From NCBI GenBank assembly GCA_039814715.1, contig JBCCAR010000004.1:57138-121137 (forward strand): a DNA stretch of 64,000 bases, read 5' to 3'. The stretch comes from CAKZYD01 sp039814715. GTDB lineage: Bacteria > Pseudomonadota > Alphaproteobacteria > Sphingomonadales > CAKZYD01. Shown piece after piece: positions 1 through 7,780 of this stretch. Within the stretch, counting starts at the first letter, position 1. Each line of letters opens with the position of its first letter. Made by a program: the position numbers and the translations under genes. Below the pieces are notes generated by a model, which worked only from the letters and a program-made list of their open reading frames with translations, was not told the DNA's origin and did not search any database.

Positions 1-684
1 GATGCGATGCACCCCATGGTGGCGCACGCAGCAACGGGAGAAGCGGTACAGGCCTATATGGATCGCCTAGGCGAGGACGCCCCTAGGCCGCCTGAGGCGG
101 ACGTCATCCACCCCTTTGGCGGCTCCTATGATTTTTTCGACACAATGGGTCAAAGCGCGCTTCCTCACGGCCACAACTATATGGGCGGCGAGAAAAGCAT
201 CTTCAGTCATTATAATCTGCCGCCAGCGTATATTGAGGCCATGACGCAGGCCTATGGCGAGGCGCGGATGAAAGACATCCTCTCCTTTAACCGGCACAAC
301 ACCACCGTGTACCCCTCGCTTGCCGTACGCGACGGTGTCCAATCCATCCGCGTTGTGCGGCCGGTGTCTGTGGATGAAACGATTATCGAAACCTGGGTGT
401 TCCGGCTGGTTGGCGCGCCTAAAGAGCTGCTGGCACGGACGCTGCTTTATTCAAGGCTGATCAATGCGCCCGGGTCCATGGTCGGGCCAGATGACCTGGA
501 TTGCTATTTCCGTATGCAGCGCGGCCTTCAATCAGAGCTGAACGATTGGGTTGATTTCAGCCGCTTTGAAGATGATGACCAGGTACAAGTCCGCAAAACA
601 GTCGGCGTGGGCACCAGTGATTTGGTGTTCCGCAACCAATATAAGGCCTGGCTGGATTACATGACAAAGGACGCTGAGGCATGA
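1..684 (+). CDS. Ring-hydroxylating dioxygenase large (alpha) subunit, C-terminal part
   Basis: The frame is open to base 1, so the N-terminal Rieske domain lies outside the window; about 227 C-terminal residues remain. They match the late catalytic domain of aromatic ring-hydroxylating dioxygenase alpha subunits (mononuclear iron, START-like fold), with the typical strand pattern SIRVVRPVSVDETIIETW followed by a helix and a tail DYMTKDAEA. The stop overlaps the start of the small subunit by ATGA, as expected for a translationally coupled alpha/beta pair. In this family the enzyme inserts O2 into an aromatic ring using electrons from a ferredoxin/reductase; no such electron-transfer gene is visible here. 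Substrate unknown. Confidence 0.85.
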   Translation, partial: DAMHPMVAHAATGEAVQAYMDRLGEDAPRPPEADVIHPFGGSYDFFDTMGQSALPHGHNYMGGEKSIFSHYNLPPAYIEAMTQAYGEARMKDILSFNRHNTTVYPSLAVRDGVQSIRVVRPVSVDETIIETWVFRLVGAPKELLARTLLYSRLINAPGSMVGPDDLDCYFRMQRGLQSELNDWVDFSRFEDDDQVQVRKTVGVGTSDLVFRNQYKAWLDYMTKDAEA

Positions 685-1160
685 CAGCGCAAGCCTTTGA
701 AACAGACGCAGTCGAACGCTTTATCAAAGCAGAGCTGCGCCATCTCAACGCGCATGATTTTGCGCCTTGGATCGATCTGTTCACCGATGACGGCGTATAC
801 TTCATGCCGCTGGATGAAGCGCAGTGCGACCCCAGCACCTATGACATGATCATGTATGACACAAAGGCCCTCATGCGGATCAGGCTAGAGAACTTCGGCC
901 ACCCCAAATCCCCGTCCATGGAATACCCCATTCGCTCCATGCGGATGATGTCCGATTGCCAAATCATTAGCCAAAACGGCGATACGTGCCGCACGCAAAC
1001 GCCCTTCATGGCAAGCATCTTTTATCAAGAGATGAACTGGTATTGCGGCACCTATTACCACGACTTCGTGCGCGATGCGGGCGCGATGAAAATCAAGCGC
1101 AAGCAGGTTAATCTGCTGAACATGGGCGCGCCTATGGGCGCCATCATGACCTATCTTTAA
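681..1160 (+). CDS. Ring-hydroxylating dioxygenase small (beta) subunit
   Basis: A 159-residue protein of the NTF2/SnoaL-like fold used by beta subunits of aromatic ring-hydroxylating dioxygenases. The N-terminus (VERFIKAELRHLNAHDFAPW) and the central 'W-x-x-LFTDDGVYFMPL' segment are typical, and the C-terminus ends in the usual basic strand KIKRKQVNLLN. It overlaps the alpha subunit by four bases, which supports the start and a fixed stoichiometric complex. The beta subunit is structural and does not bind iron. Length is slightly short for the family (usually 160-190) but complete. Confidence 0.85.
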   Translation: MTAQAFETDAVERFIKAELRHLNAHDFAPWIDLFTDDGVYFMPLDEAQCDPSTYDMIMYDTKALMRIRLENFGHPKSPSMEYPIRSMRMMSDCQIISQNGDTCRTQTPFMASIFYQEMNWYCGTYYHDFVRDAGAMKIKRKQVNLLNMGAPMGAIMTYL

Positions 1161-1255
1161 GGCCGCATTCGATCGCCCATCCACACCGAAGCCAGAGTGA
1201 ACTTGCCCAGGGTTGGCCTGCTGCTCTGGGCGGCTTTGCCGGCACGTTTTTTAGC

Positions 1256-2386
1256 GTGGGAACCTTGGTCATCTATTCCTTCGGGCTGTTTGCGCCGCAA
1301 TTTGCGCAGGACTTTGGCTGGAGCCGCGGGGAGCTGTCTCTAGCGCTCACTGTGTTTAACTACGCCATCATCGTCTCAGGGCTCATCTACGGTCTCTTAA
1401 TTGACCGGATTGGCGCGCGGTTGATCATTCTCATATCGACAGCTTTGTTCGCTCTGGCCTATGGCAGCCTCGCTTTTGTGAGCGCCAGCAAGCTGCATTT
1501 TTATGCCATCTTTGCCCTCATGGCCTTTGCTGGCGGCGGCACATTGCCAGTCAGCTATAGCCGCATCATCGTCTCTTGGTTTGATCGCCAGCGCGGCCTT
1601 GCTCTCGGGCTGGCTCTAGTGGGAACGGGCGTCGGCGCCGCCATCCTACCGCCCATAATCCAATGGCTTATATCGACTTATTCTTGGCAGAGCGCTATCT
1701 TGATTTTAGCCGGCAGCATCATGGGTATCTCGCTCCCGCTCTCCTTCTTGCTTCTAAAGCCCAAAGATCACGGGGCGCAGACGGGTAGCGCCAAACGAGC
1801 GACAAACCCAAAACTGCCTTTTGGCCGTGCATTCTGGGTGCTTGTGGCTTTCTCCGTCTTATCCGGAATGTTTTTAATTGGCGCAATTATTCACTTTGTC
1901 TCGATTTTGCAGGATCGCGGCGTGAGCCCGCAAACCGCCGCTGGCTTTGCTGCTGCAATCGGCGTTTCGGTGATCGTGGGGCGCATCGGCGTTGGCTTCC
2001 TGTTGGACAGGCTATTCGCTCCGCGGGTGGTGTTTTTCCTCTTTTTAGGGCCCATCATTGCCTTCTTGGTGCTCAGGCACGGCTCTGGAGAGGCGGCCTT
2101 TTTGTTCGCCGCCCTGGCCTTTGGCCTAGCCCAAGGCGCGGAGATTGACATCATCGCCTATCTGGTGAGCCGATACTTCCCGCGCGAGGCCTTCGGTTTG
2201 ACATACGGGGCCCTATTTTCAGCCTTTACAGTAGGCGCAGCAAACGGACCATTGCTGCTGGGCGTGCTGTATGACCGCAATGGAGACTATAGCCAGGCCT
2301 TGCTTGTCCTCGCCATCATCGCCAGTTTTGCTGCAGCCTCTACATTTCTCATGCCGCGCTATGACAAAGACACGCCGCCAAGCTAA
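1256..2386 (+). CDS. MFS transporter (start unclear)
   Basis: A major facilitator permease of the monocarboxylate/oxalate-like group, with about 12 hydrophobic helices, the loop-2 motif DRIGAR and the matching second-half motif GRIGVGFLLDR. It follows the dioxygenase genes on the same strand and may import their substrate. The only in-frame GTG/ATG is GTG 1256, but this cuts the first membrane helix in half: the same frame is open upstream to about 1112 and from about 1199 reads a good helix 1 (GWPAALGGFAGTFFSV). No ATG, GTG or TTG occurs between 1112 and 1256 in that frame. Either a rare start such as ATC (1172) is used or the start has been lost. Confidence 0.75.
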   Translation: MGTLVIYSFGLFAPQFAQDFGWSRGELSLALTVFNYAIIVSGLIYGLLIDRIGARLIILISTALFALAYGSLAFVSASKLHFYAIFALMAFAGGGTLPVSYSRIIVSWFDRQRGLALGLALVGTGVGAAILPPIIQWLISTYSWQSAILILAGSIMGISLPLSFLLLKPKDHGAQTGSAKRATNPKLPFGRAFWVLVAFSVLSGMFLIGAIIHFVSILQDRGVSPQTAAGFAAAIGVSVIVGRIGVGFLLDRLFAPRVVFFLFLGPIIAFLVLRHGSGEAAFLFAALAFGLAQGAEIDIIAYLVSRYFPREAFGLTYGALFSAFTVGAANGPLLLGVLYDRNGDYSQALLVLAIIASFAAASTFLMPRYDKDTPPS

Positions 2387-2419
2387 GCTGCGTTTATTGC
2401 TCGTTTCCCCTAAACCTTA

Positions 2420-2436
2420 GCGTTATAAGATAACGC
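2420..2436. promoter_or_regulatory. Zur-like palindromic operator upstream of ABC operon
   Basis: GCGTTAT-AAG-ATAACGC is a perfect 7-bp inverted repeat around a 3-bp centre, 36 bp before the ABC ATPase start. It resembles the AT-rich GTTATA/TATAAC palindromes bound by the zinc sensor Zur in alphaproteobacteria. A closely related palindrome (5304-5316) lies in front of the MerC-like gene at the other edge of this module, which strengthens the reading. Regulation by Zur is inferred; no zur gene is in the window. Confidence 0.55.
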
Positions 2437-2472
2437 TCATTCACTCATCAAGGATCAAAAGCGAGACTTGAG

Positions 2473-3123
2473 ATGGAAATACTGACACTTGATCACATCA
2501 CTATATCGCGCGGCGGACGCAGTATCTTGAGTGATTTCAACATGCAGGTTGAACCGGGCGCCCATCATGCAGTGGTCGGGCCGTCAGGCGCGGGCAAGTA
2601 CACATTGCTCGGCCTCATCTGCGGTATCCTAAGGCCAGAGCGAGGCCGCATTTCCTTTCTAGGAGAGGCACTCTCAAGCCTCTCGGCGGCTGGCCGTGAC
2701 AAGCGCCGTGCAGACCAAATGGGCGTCGTATTCCAAAATCTTGGTCTGGCATCAGCCTTGACGGTTGGCGGCAATCTCGCTTTGGCGCTGCGCATGGCTG
2801 GCAAACAACAAGACATTGATTTTGCGCATGGGCTTTTAAATCGCTTGGGGTTAGCAAAATATCATAACGCGAAACCACGGCAGCTTAGCCGCGGTGAGGC
2901 CCAGCGCGCCGCCATTGCCCGCGCCCTTGTCGCCAGGCCAAAGCTGCTGATCGCGGATGAGCCAACAGCTTCCTTAGATACAGTGTGGCGCAATACAGTC
3001 ATGGACATCTTGTTTGAGCAAGCTGACCAACAACAGCTCACCTTGGTTGTTTCAACGCATGATCCTGCAATCACTGACCGCTTTGCGCATAAGGTGGCGC
3101 TGCCGCAAGGACAATCACAATGA
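2473..3123 (+). CDS. ABC transporter ATP-binding protein with atypical Walker A
   Basis: A 216-residue LolD/MacB-type ATPase. Walker A is GPSGAGKYT (residues 36-44), Q-loop VFQNLG, signature LSRGEAQR, Walker B LLIADEPTASLD and switch His in VSTHD. Residue 43 is Tyr where nearly all ABC ATPases have Ser or Thr, the Mg2+-coordinating residue; TAC at 2599-2601 is one base from TCC (Ser). This may weaken or abolish ATP hydrolysis unless it is an assembly error. The gene overlaps its permease by ATGA and probably forms a dimer under it. The Zur-like box upstream and the metal-binding loop of the partner suggest a role under zinc limitation. Confidence 0.85.
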   Translation: MEILTLDHITISRGGRSILSDFNMQVEPGAHHAVVGPSGAGKYTLLGLICGILRPERGRISFLGEALSSLSAAGRDKRRADQMGVVFQNLGLASALTVGGNLALALRMAGKQQDIDFAHGLLNRLGLAKYHNAKPRQLSRGEAQRAAIARALVARPKLLIADEPTASLDTVWRNTVMDILFEQADQQQLTLVVSTHDPAITDRFAHKVALPQGQSQ

Positions 3124-4358
3124 TCCGCCTGGCGCTCGCCCATATGATAGATCGCCCGATGCCAGTAACGCTCAACACATTGCTCATCGCCTTCACCGGC
3201 GCTCTCTTGTTAACCCTGGCGAGTTTATCAACCCATGTGCGAGAGCGTTTTGACCGCGATATGGCAGGCATTGATCTCGTGGTCAGCGCAAAAGGATCGC
3301 CGCTACAAGTGATCTTATCGTCCCTTTTTCATGTGGACGTACCAACTGGCAATATCCCGCTAGAGGCTGCCAGAAAGCTGGGCAAAGACCCGCTTGTGGC
3401 CGATGCAATCCCGATCGCGGTAGGCGACCGGTTCCGCGGGTTTCGCGTTGTGGGAACGCGTCTGGCCTATCTATCTCTGTACCAAGCAAAGGCATCTACC
3501 GGGTCGGTTAACATCGAAGAAGAGCATGCGGTTGTTGGCGCTGCGGCCGCCCGAACGCTGGGTATCAGCGTTGGTCAACACTTTGCCGTCACGCATGGTT
3601 TAGCGGGCGATGGCGCAGGTGCGCATGACGCGCATCCTCTCACGGTAAGCGCTATTTTACAGCCAACCGGCAGCGTCATAGACCGGCTCATCGTCACCTC
3701 GCTAGACGCTGTTTGGGACGCGCATGGTATTGAGGCAGAGGATCACCACGACAACCATGAAGACCATGAAGACCATGAAGACCATGATGATGAAGATCAT
3801 GCCTCAGAAGACAACCGGCCGCCGGAGGTGACCGCCTTGCTGATACGCTATGCGTCCCCCCTAGCGGCCGTGCAACTGCCCCAAAAGATCAACGCACAGA
3901 CACAGCTCATGGCCGCCGTCCCCGCTTATGAAACAGCGCGTCTATTGAGCTTGTTTGGCGCCACCGGCGATGTGGCGCGCATCGTCACGACCGCGCTTGC
4001 GATGCTAGGGGGCTTTGCTATTTTTGCCTCACTGTGGTCAGCGCTAGAGGGCCGCGAAACGGATGTGGCATTGTACCGGCTGCTTGGGGCGCAGCCGCGG
4101 CACATTTTCTCTCTGCTTTTATTGGAGGGTGTTTTAACCGCCATCTTTGGCGCTTTGTGCGCTTGGCTCATCGCACGGCTATGTTTGTGGCGTCTCTGGT
4201 CTGGCATAACCTCTCTCGCCGATAGTGGTTTTTCACCTTTCGTGACATCGCCCGGAGAAGCTATAGTTTTGATCGCGATCATTTGCATTGGCGCGTTGGC
4301 GGCGCTGCCGGCCGCGATAAAAGCCGCGCATACACCGCTAGAGCGTGCCCTTGCGTAG
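3120..4358 (+). CDS. FtsX/MacB-like ABC permease with His/Asp/Glu-rich loop
   Basis: A 412-residue permease with one N-terminal membrane helix (TLLIAFTGALLLTLASL), a periplasmic domain of about 240 residues, and three C-terminal helices, the layout of the LolCE/MacB family. These proteins usually move substrates out of the membrane or drive periplasmic work by mechanotransmission rather than import. Residues about 204-228 form an acidic, histidine-rich stretch with a repeated DHE unit, a likely metal-binding loop. The gene overlaps the ATPase upstream and is followed by a DUF3299 gene. Context (Zur-like box, MerC neighbour) suggests metal handling; the real substrate is unknown. Confidence 0.8.
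   Translation: MIRLALAHMIDRPMPVTLNTLLIAFTGALLLTLASLSTHVRERFDRDMAGIDLVVSAKGSPLQVILSSLFHVDVPTGNIPLEAARKLGKDPLVADAIPIAVGDRFRGFRVVGTRLAYLSLYQAKASTGSVNIEEEHAVVGAAAARTLGISVGQHFAVTHGLAGDGAGAHDAHPLTVSAILQPTGSVIDRLIVTSLDAVWDAHGIEAEDHHDNHEDHEDHEDHDDEDHASEDNRPPEVTALLIRYASPLAAVQLPQKINAQTQLMAAVPAYETARLLSLFGATGDVARIVTTALAMLGGFAIFASLWSALEGRETDVALYRLLGAQPRHIFSLLLLEGVLTAIFGALCAWLIARLCLWRLWSGITSLADSGFSPFVTSPGEAIVLIAIICIGALAALPAAIKAAHTPLERALA
3753..3788 (+). repeat. 9-bp tandem repeat coding the acidic His loop
   Basis: Four near-identical 9-bp units (gaccatgaa and variants) in a row encode the repeated His-Glu-Asp tripeptide of the permease loop. The multiple-of-three unit would allow copy number to vary without breaking the frame, changing the size of the putative metal-binding loop. 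Confidence 0.7.
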
Positions 4359-4377
4359 AGAAAGACCGGAAGTCTCG

Positions 4378-4884
4378 ATGCTGAACCTCAACTTAGTCTT
4401 TGGCATGGCAATACTCTGCCTCAGCATAAGCGCGCCTGCACATGCCTTTGAGGAAACACCTGTTCCACCAAGCTTGGAACAGATTTGGCAACCGGCTGAT
4501 ACGCCGCTGGGCGGTGTGTCCTGGCAGACCCTTGAGACGACAGTGGAACTTCAACGTACAGATGAAGAAGGCTACATTGTCTCAAAGCCTAAATTCAGCG
4601 ATGAGGTTAAAGCAATCGAAGGCACAAACATCAAAGTGGCTGGCTGGATGATGCCGCTGGAGAACGGCCAGGAACAGCGTCACTTTGTCTTGCTTGGCTA
4701 TCCGCCAGGCTGCCCATTCCATCTGCATGCAGGGCCAAACCAGTTCATTGAGGTGCGCACGACCATTCCGATCCAAACGCAGATCTGGGACCCAATCGTT
4801 ATCGAAGGAACACTGACGCTCACCGGCCATGAAGAAACGGGCGTCTTTTACCAAATCGCCGACGGTCAGTTAAGGCTCAATTAA
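4378..4884 (+). CDS. DUF3299 family periplasmic protein
   Basis: A 168-residue protein with a Sec signal peptide (hydrophobic core to SAPAHA, then FEET). The mature part carries the DUF3299 pattern: KVAGWMMPLE, then LLGYPPGCPFHLHAGPNQFIEV, with a Cys/His cluster that could bind a metal. The ATG at 4378 is chosen over GTG 4345 because it places the signal peptide at the N-terminus. DUF3299 proteins commonly sit beside ABC ATPase/permease pairs like the one here, and their function is not established. The 3' end meets the convergent MerC-like gene, the two stop codons overlapping. Confidence 0.75.
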   Translation: MLNLNLVFGMAILCLSISAPAHAFEETPVPPSLEQIWQPADTPLGGVSWQTLETTVELQRTDEEGYIVSKPKFSDEVKAIEGTNIKVAGWMMPLENGQEQRHFVLLGYPPGCPFHLHAGPNQFIEVRTTIPIQTQIWDPIVIEGTLTLTGHEETGVFYQIADGQLRLN

Positions 4885-5264
4885 GCGCGCAGGTTTTGAA
4901 TATGAGCGACAATTAAGAATGCGCTGCCAACCACGGTGACAAGTGTTTCGCCAAGGTGATCAGAAATTGTCATCGCGCCGAACAGGCATAAGAGCCCCAT
5001 TATAGCGAAGACGCCAATGCTGACTTTTTGACGTTTCTTCAAAGCGGGCCATCGCGGAACGATGGCTGCGCAACAAGCAAAGGCGGCGAGCACCGCAGCA
5101 ATCAGGTGCAGCTCTTCCGGCCAGTGACGGGCTATACTGAGGTTGGGCAAGGCCACGAGCATCAGCGGCAGAGCAAGGCAATGGATCAAGCATAGGCCCG
5201 AGAGGCCTATAGCCATACCATCAAAAAACCCGCGCTTTGGCGCAGCTGAAAAAGAAAGAGGCAT
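4881..5264 (-). CDS. MerC-domain inner membrane protein
   Basis: A 127-residue protein with four predicted membrane helices and the MerC signature LSGLCLIHCLALPLML, whose Cys and His residues bind metal in mercury transport proteins. The start at 5264 is chosen because GGAGGGG lies just before it; a longer frame to 5300 would run into the regulatory palindrome. No other mercury gene (merA, merT, merP, merR) is nearby, so this is more likely one of the MerC-like proteins linked to zinc or other metals. The Zur-like box sits about 40 bp upstream and the ABC/DUF3299 operon converges on it. Confidence 0.75.
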   Translation of the reverse strand: MPLSFSAAPKRGFFDGMAIGLSGLCLIHCLALPLMLVALPNLSIARHWPEELHLIAAVLAAFACCAAIVPRWPALKKRQKVSIGVFAIMGLLCLFGAMTISDHLGETLVTVVGSAFLIVAHIQNLRA

Positions 5265-5303
5265 AGCCCCTCCAAAAAAAAACGTGTGAGAGCGTGTCAT
5301 ATC

Positions 5304-5316
5304 GTTATATTATAAC
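5304..5316. promoter_or_regulatory. Zur-like palindrome upstream of MerC-like gene
   Basis: GTTATATTATAAC is an inverted repeat with 6-bp perfect arms, placed 40 bp before the MerC-like start on the minus strand. It matches the core of the palindrome at 2420-2436 (GTTAT...ATAAC) and of alphaproteobacterial Zur boxes. Both outward ends of the ABC/DUF3299/MerC module therefore carry the same kind of site. Confidence 0.55.
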
Positions 5317-5485
5317 ATGCACAAGCGTGGATAGCGCATTTTGGCTGTGTTTTGATGGTTCAGGCTTTGGCGGTTCTTATGCGCAGAAGCATCGACGCAT
5401 ACCAAAATTCAGCCGTGACCAGGTTAGAAGATCCCTTTAGGATAAAGTGCTTAGGCTACTCTCGACAGACCGCAAGGACACACAA

Positions 5486-7663
5486 ATGAAATCACTCATT
5501 AAAGCAACGACTGCGTTTTGTTTAAGCTTATCTTTGACCAACACAGCCGCCGCAAAAGAGGGCATGTGGACGCCCCAGCAACTGCCCGATATCGCCCGCG
5601 ATCTGCGTAAAACAGGGCTGAAACTAAAACCGGCTGCGCTGACAGACCTAACAGCTTTTCCTATGGGCGCGGTGATTTCACTGGGCGGCTGCAGCGCCTC
5701 CTTCGTGTCTGAAACGGGGCTGATTGTGACCAATCATCACTGCGCGCGCGGCTCGGTTCAATACAATTCGACGGCTGAGAACAACTATCTGGAAAATGGG
5801 TTTTTCGCCCAGACCTTACAAGATGAAGTCCCCGCGGCGCCTGGGTCTCGCGTCTATGTCACAACACAGTTCTCGGATGTCTCAGACCAAATTCTCACGC
5901 CTGAAGTCTCCAGCTTGAATGGCTTAGAACGTTATGAAGCCATTGAAACTGCGAAAAAATCAATCATCAAAGACTGCGAAAGCGATCCAGGCCATCGATG
6001 CCAAGTCAGCGCGTTCTACGGCGGCTCTTCCTACAAGCTGATCAAGCGTCTTGAAATTCAAGATGTCCGCCTGGTCTATGCGCCAGCTGATGCGATCGGC
6101 AAGTACGGCGGCGACATTGATAACTGGCAATGGCCGCGCCATACGGGCGATTTTGCCTTCTACCGCGCCTATGTGGCCCCAGGGGGAGCGCCAGCGCTGT
6201 TCGATACAGCAAATGTTCCCTTCAAGCCGAAGCATGTTCTAAAGGTGTCCGCCGGCGGGCTGGATGATGGCGATTTCGTGATGGCAGCTGGCTATCCTGG
6301 CCGAACCCAGCGGTATCGCCGCCTTGCCGAAATCAAACATGTCTTCAGCTGGTCCTACCCCACATGGATTGACTTGGCTGATCTTCGCATTGCCACAATT
6401 GAAAGCGCAGCTCCTGAGGGAAGTGACGCCCATGTCAAATATGCAAGCTTGCTCGCTGGGTTGAACAATTATTCCAAGAACCGCAAGGGCCAGATTGAAG
6501 GGGCTCGCCGCACCCGCTTAGCTGAAAGGCGTGCGGATCAAGAAGCAGCGTTTGACGCTTGGGCGAAGGCAGAAACTGCAAGAGCGCCATACCTTGAAGC
6601 GGTCAAACAGCTCGACACCTTGATCGACATGGACGTGGCTGCTGATAAGCAAGCCTTCTGGGATGGCTATGCGCAAAGTGGCCGGCTCCTCAGCGCGGCC
6701 AAGACGCTGTATCGGCTTGCAAAAGAACGCGGGAAACCGGACGGCGAACGCGAGGCTGGCTTTCAAGAGCGTGACCTGGCCTTCATTAAACAGGGCCTTG
6801 AAGCCATAGAGCGCCGCTATGAAAACAGCGTCGACAAGGCTTTGTGGGCGGCGCTTTTGGAGCGCTATCTTGCACAGCCCGCCACCATCAGAAACGCGGC
6901 TTTTGATACCGCACTTGGCCTGACGCCCGGCGCCAACAAGGATGAGATCGCGGCACTTTTAAGCCCGCTCTATGAAGATACCCAGCTCAATCAGCTTGAC
7001 ACTCGTCTTGGCTGGATGGAAGCCGATGCCTCCCAATTTGAAACCAGTGAGGATCCCTTTATCAAACTGGCTGTGGCGCTCTACCCTTCAAACATGGCAA
7101 AGGAACGCGCGAAAAAAGACCGCGCCGGGGCCTTGCAGCGAGAGCGCGCGCAATACATGGAAGCGTTAATTGCCTGGAAAAATGAAAGCGGAGAGGCTGT
7201 CTACCCAGACGCAAACTCGACCCTCAGAGTGACCTATGGAACCGTGCTCGGCGGCTCGCCGAAAGATGGCTTGATTTACGAGCCCTTTACCCGGCTCGAA
7301 GGGATACTAGCCAAAGATAGCGGCGCAGCGCCCTTTAACGCTCCGAAAAAGCAATTAGACCTCATCAGCGAGGCAGATTACGGGCCCTATGCGTTAAAGT
7401 CGATTGGGTCCGTGCCCGTGAATTTCCTCACGGACCTGGACTCCACTGGCGGCAACTCGGGCTCAGCAACCTTCAACCGTCATGGCCATTTGGTGGGACT
7501 GCTCTTTGATGGCACAATTGAAAGCGTGAACTCCGATTGGGATTTTGACGCCCGCACAACACGCACCATCCATGTAGATACGCGCTATATGCTGTGGGTG
7601 ATGGAGAAGGTGGATAAAGCAGAACGCCTGCTCAATGAGATGACCATCGTGCGCAAACGCTGA
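5486..7663 (+). CDS. S46 family serine dipeptidyl-peptidase (DPP7/DPP11-like)
   Basis: A 725-residue secreted peptidase with a signal peptide ending near TNTAAA. The S46 chymotrypsin-like triad can be placed: His in TNHHC (residues 84-85), Asp in RHTGDF (residue 222) and Ser in GGNSGS (residue 660), at nearly the same positions as in DPP7/DPP11. These periplasmic enzymes release dipeptides from peptide N-termini. The segment after the serine reads VGLLFDG; a Gly here is typical of DPP7-type (hydrophobic P1) rather than the Arg of DPP11 (acidic P1), a tentative specificity call. ATG 5486 is preferred to GTG 5447 because it starts the signal peptide and has AAGGA upstream. Confidence 0.9.
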   Translation: MKSLIKATTAFCLSLSLTNTAAAKEGMWTPQQLPDIARDLRKTGLKLKPAALTDLTAFPMGAVISLGGCSASFVSETGLIVTNHHCARGSVQYNSTAENNYLENGFFAQTLQDEVPAAPGSRVYVTTQFSDVSDQILTPEVSSLNGLERYEAIETAKKSIIKDCESDPGHRCQVSAFYGGSSYKLIKRLEIQDVRLVYAPADAIGKYGGDIDNWQWPRHTGDFAFYRAYVAPGGAPALFDTANVPFKPKHVLKVSAGGLDDGDFVMAAGYPGRTQRYRRLAEIKHVFSWSYPTWIDLADLRIATIESAAPEGSDAHVKYASLLAGLNNYSKNRKGQIEGARRTRLAERRADQEAAFDAWAKAETARAPYLEAVKQLDTLIDMDVAADKQAFWDGYAQSGRLLSAAKTLYRLAKERGKPDGEREAGFQERDLAFIKQGLEAIERRYENSVDKALWAALLERYLAQPATIRNAAFDTALGLTPGANKDEIAALLSPLYEDTQLNQLDTRLGWMEADASQFETSEDPFIKLAVALYPSNMAKERAKKDRAGALQRERAQYMEALIAWKNESGEAVYPDANSTLRVTYGTVLGGSPKDGLIYEPFTRLEGILAKDSGAAPFNAPKKQLDLISEADYGPYALKSIGSVPVNFLTDLDSTGGNSGSATFNRHGHLVGLLFDGTIESVNSDWDFDARTTRTIHVDTRYMLWVMEKVDKAERLLNEMTIVRKR

Positions 7664-7692
7664 TCCAGCCTCAGCAAAAAGGCAGCTCTATC

Positions 7693-7736
7693 TTGACTCT
7701 TTTTTTATCTTCGCCACTATAGAACAAAATAAGAAC
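7693..7736 (+). promoter_or_regulatory. SOS promoter with LexA box (7722-7736)
   Basis: GAAC-AAAATAA-GAAC at 7722-7736 exactly fits the alphaproteobacterial LexA box (GTTC-N7-GTTC read on the other strand). It overlaps a possible promoter: TTGACT at 7693-7698 and TATAGA at 7718-7723 (19-bp spacer). LexA bound here would block transcription of imuA-imuB-dnaE2 until DNA damage. The downstream genes are a classical LexA target, so the assignment is strong; the promoter hexamers are less certain. Confidence 0.85.
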
Positions 7737-7780
7737 ATGTGAGTCGCTGAGCGAAGACCTTGGCGCATGGATGGTGGTTC

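Noticed and set aside
4881..5264. Mercury resistance operon
   Set aside because: Only a MerC-like protein is present; no merA, merT, merP or merR is nearby, and the context suggests zinc instead.
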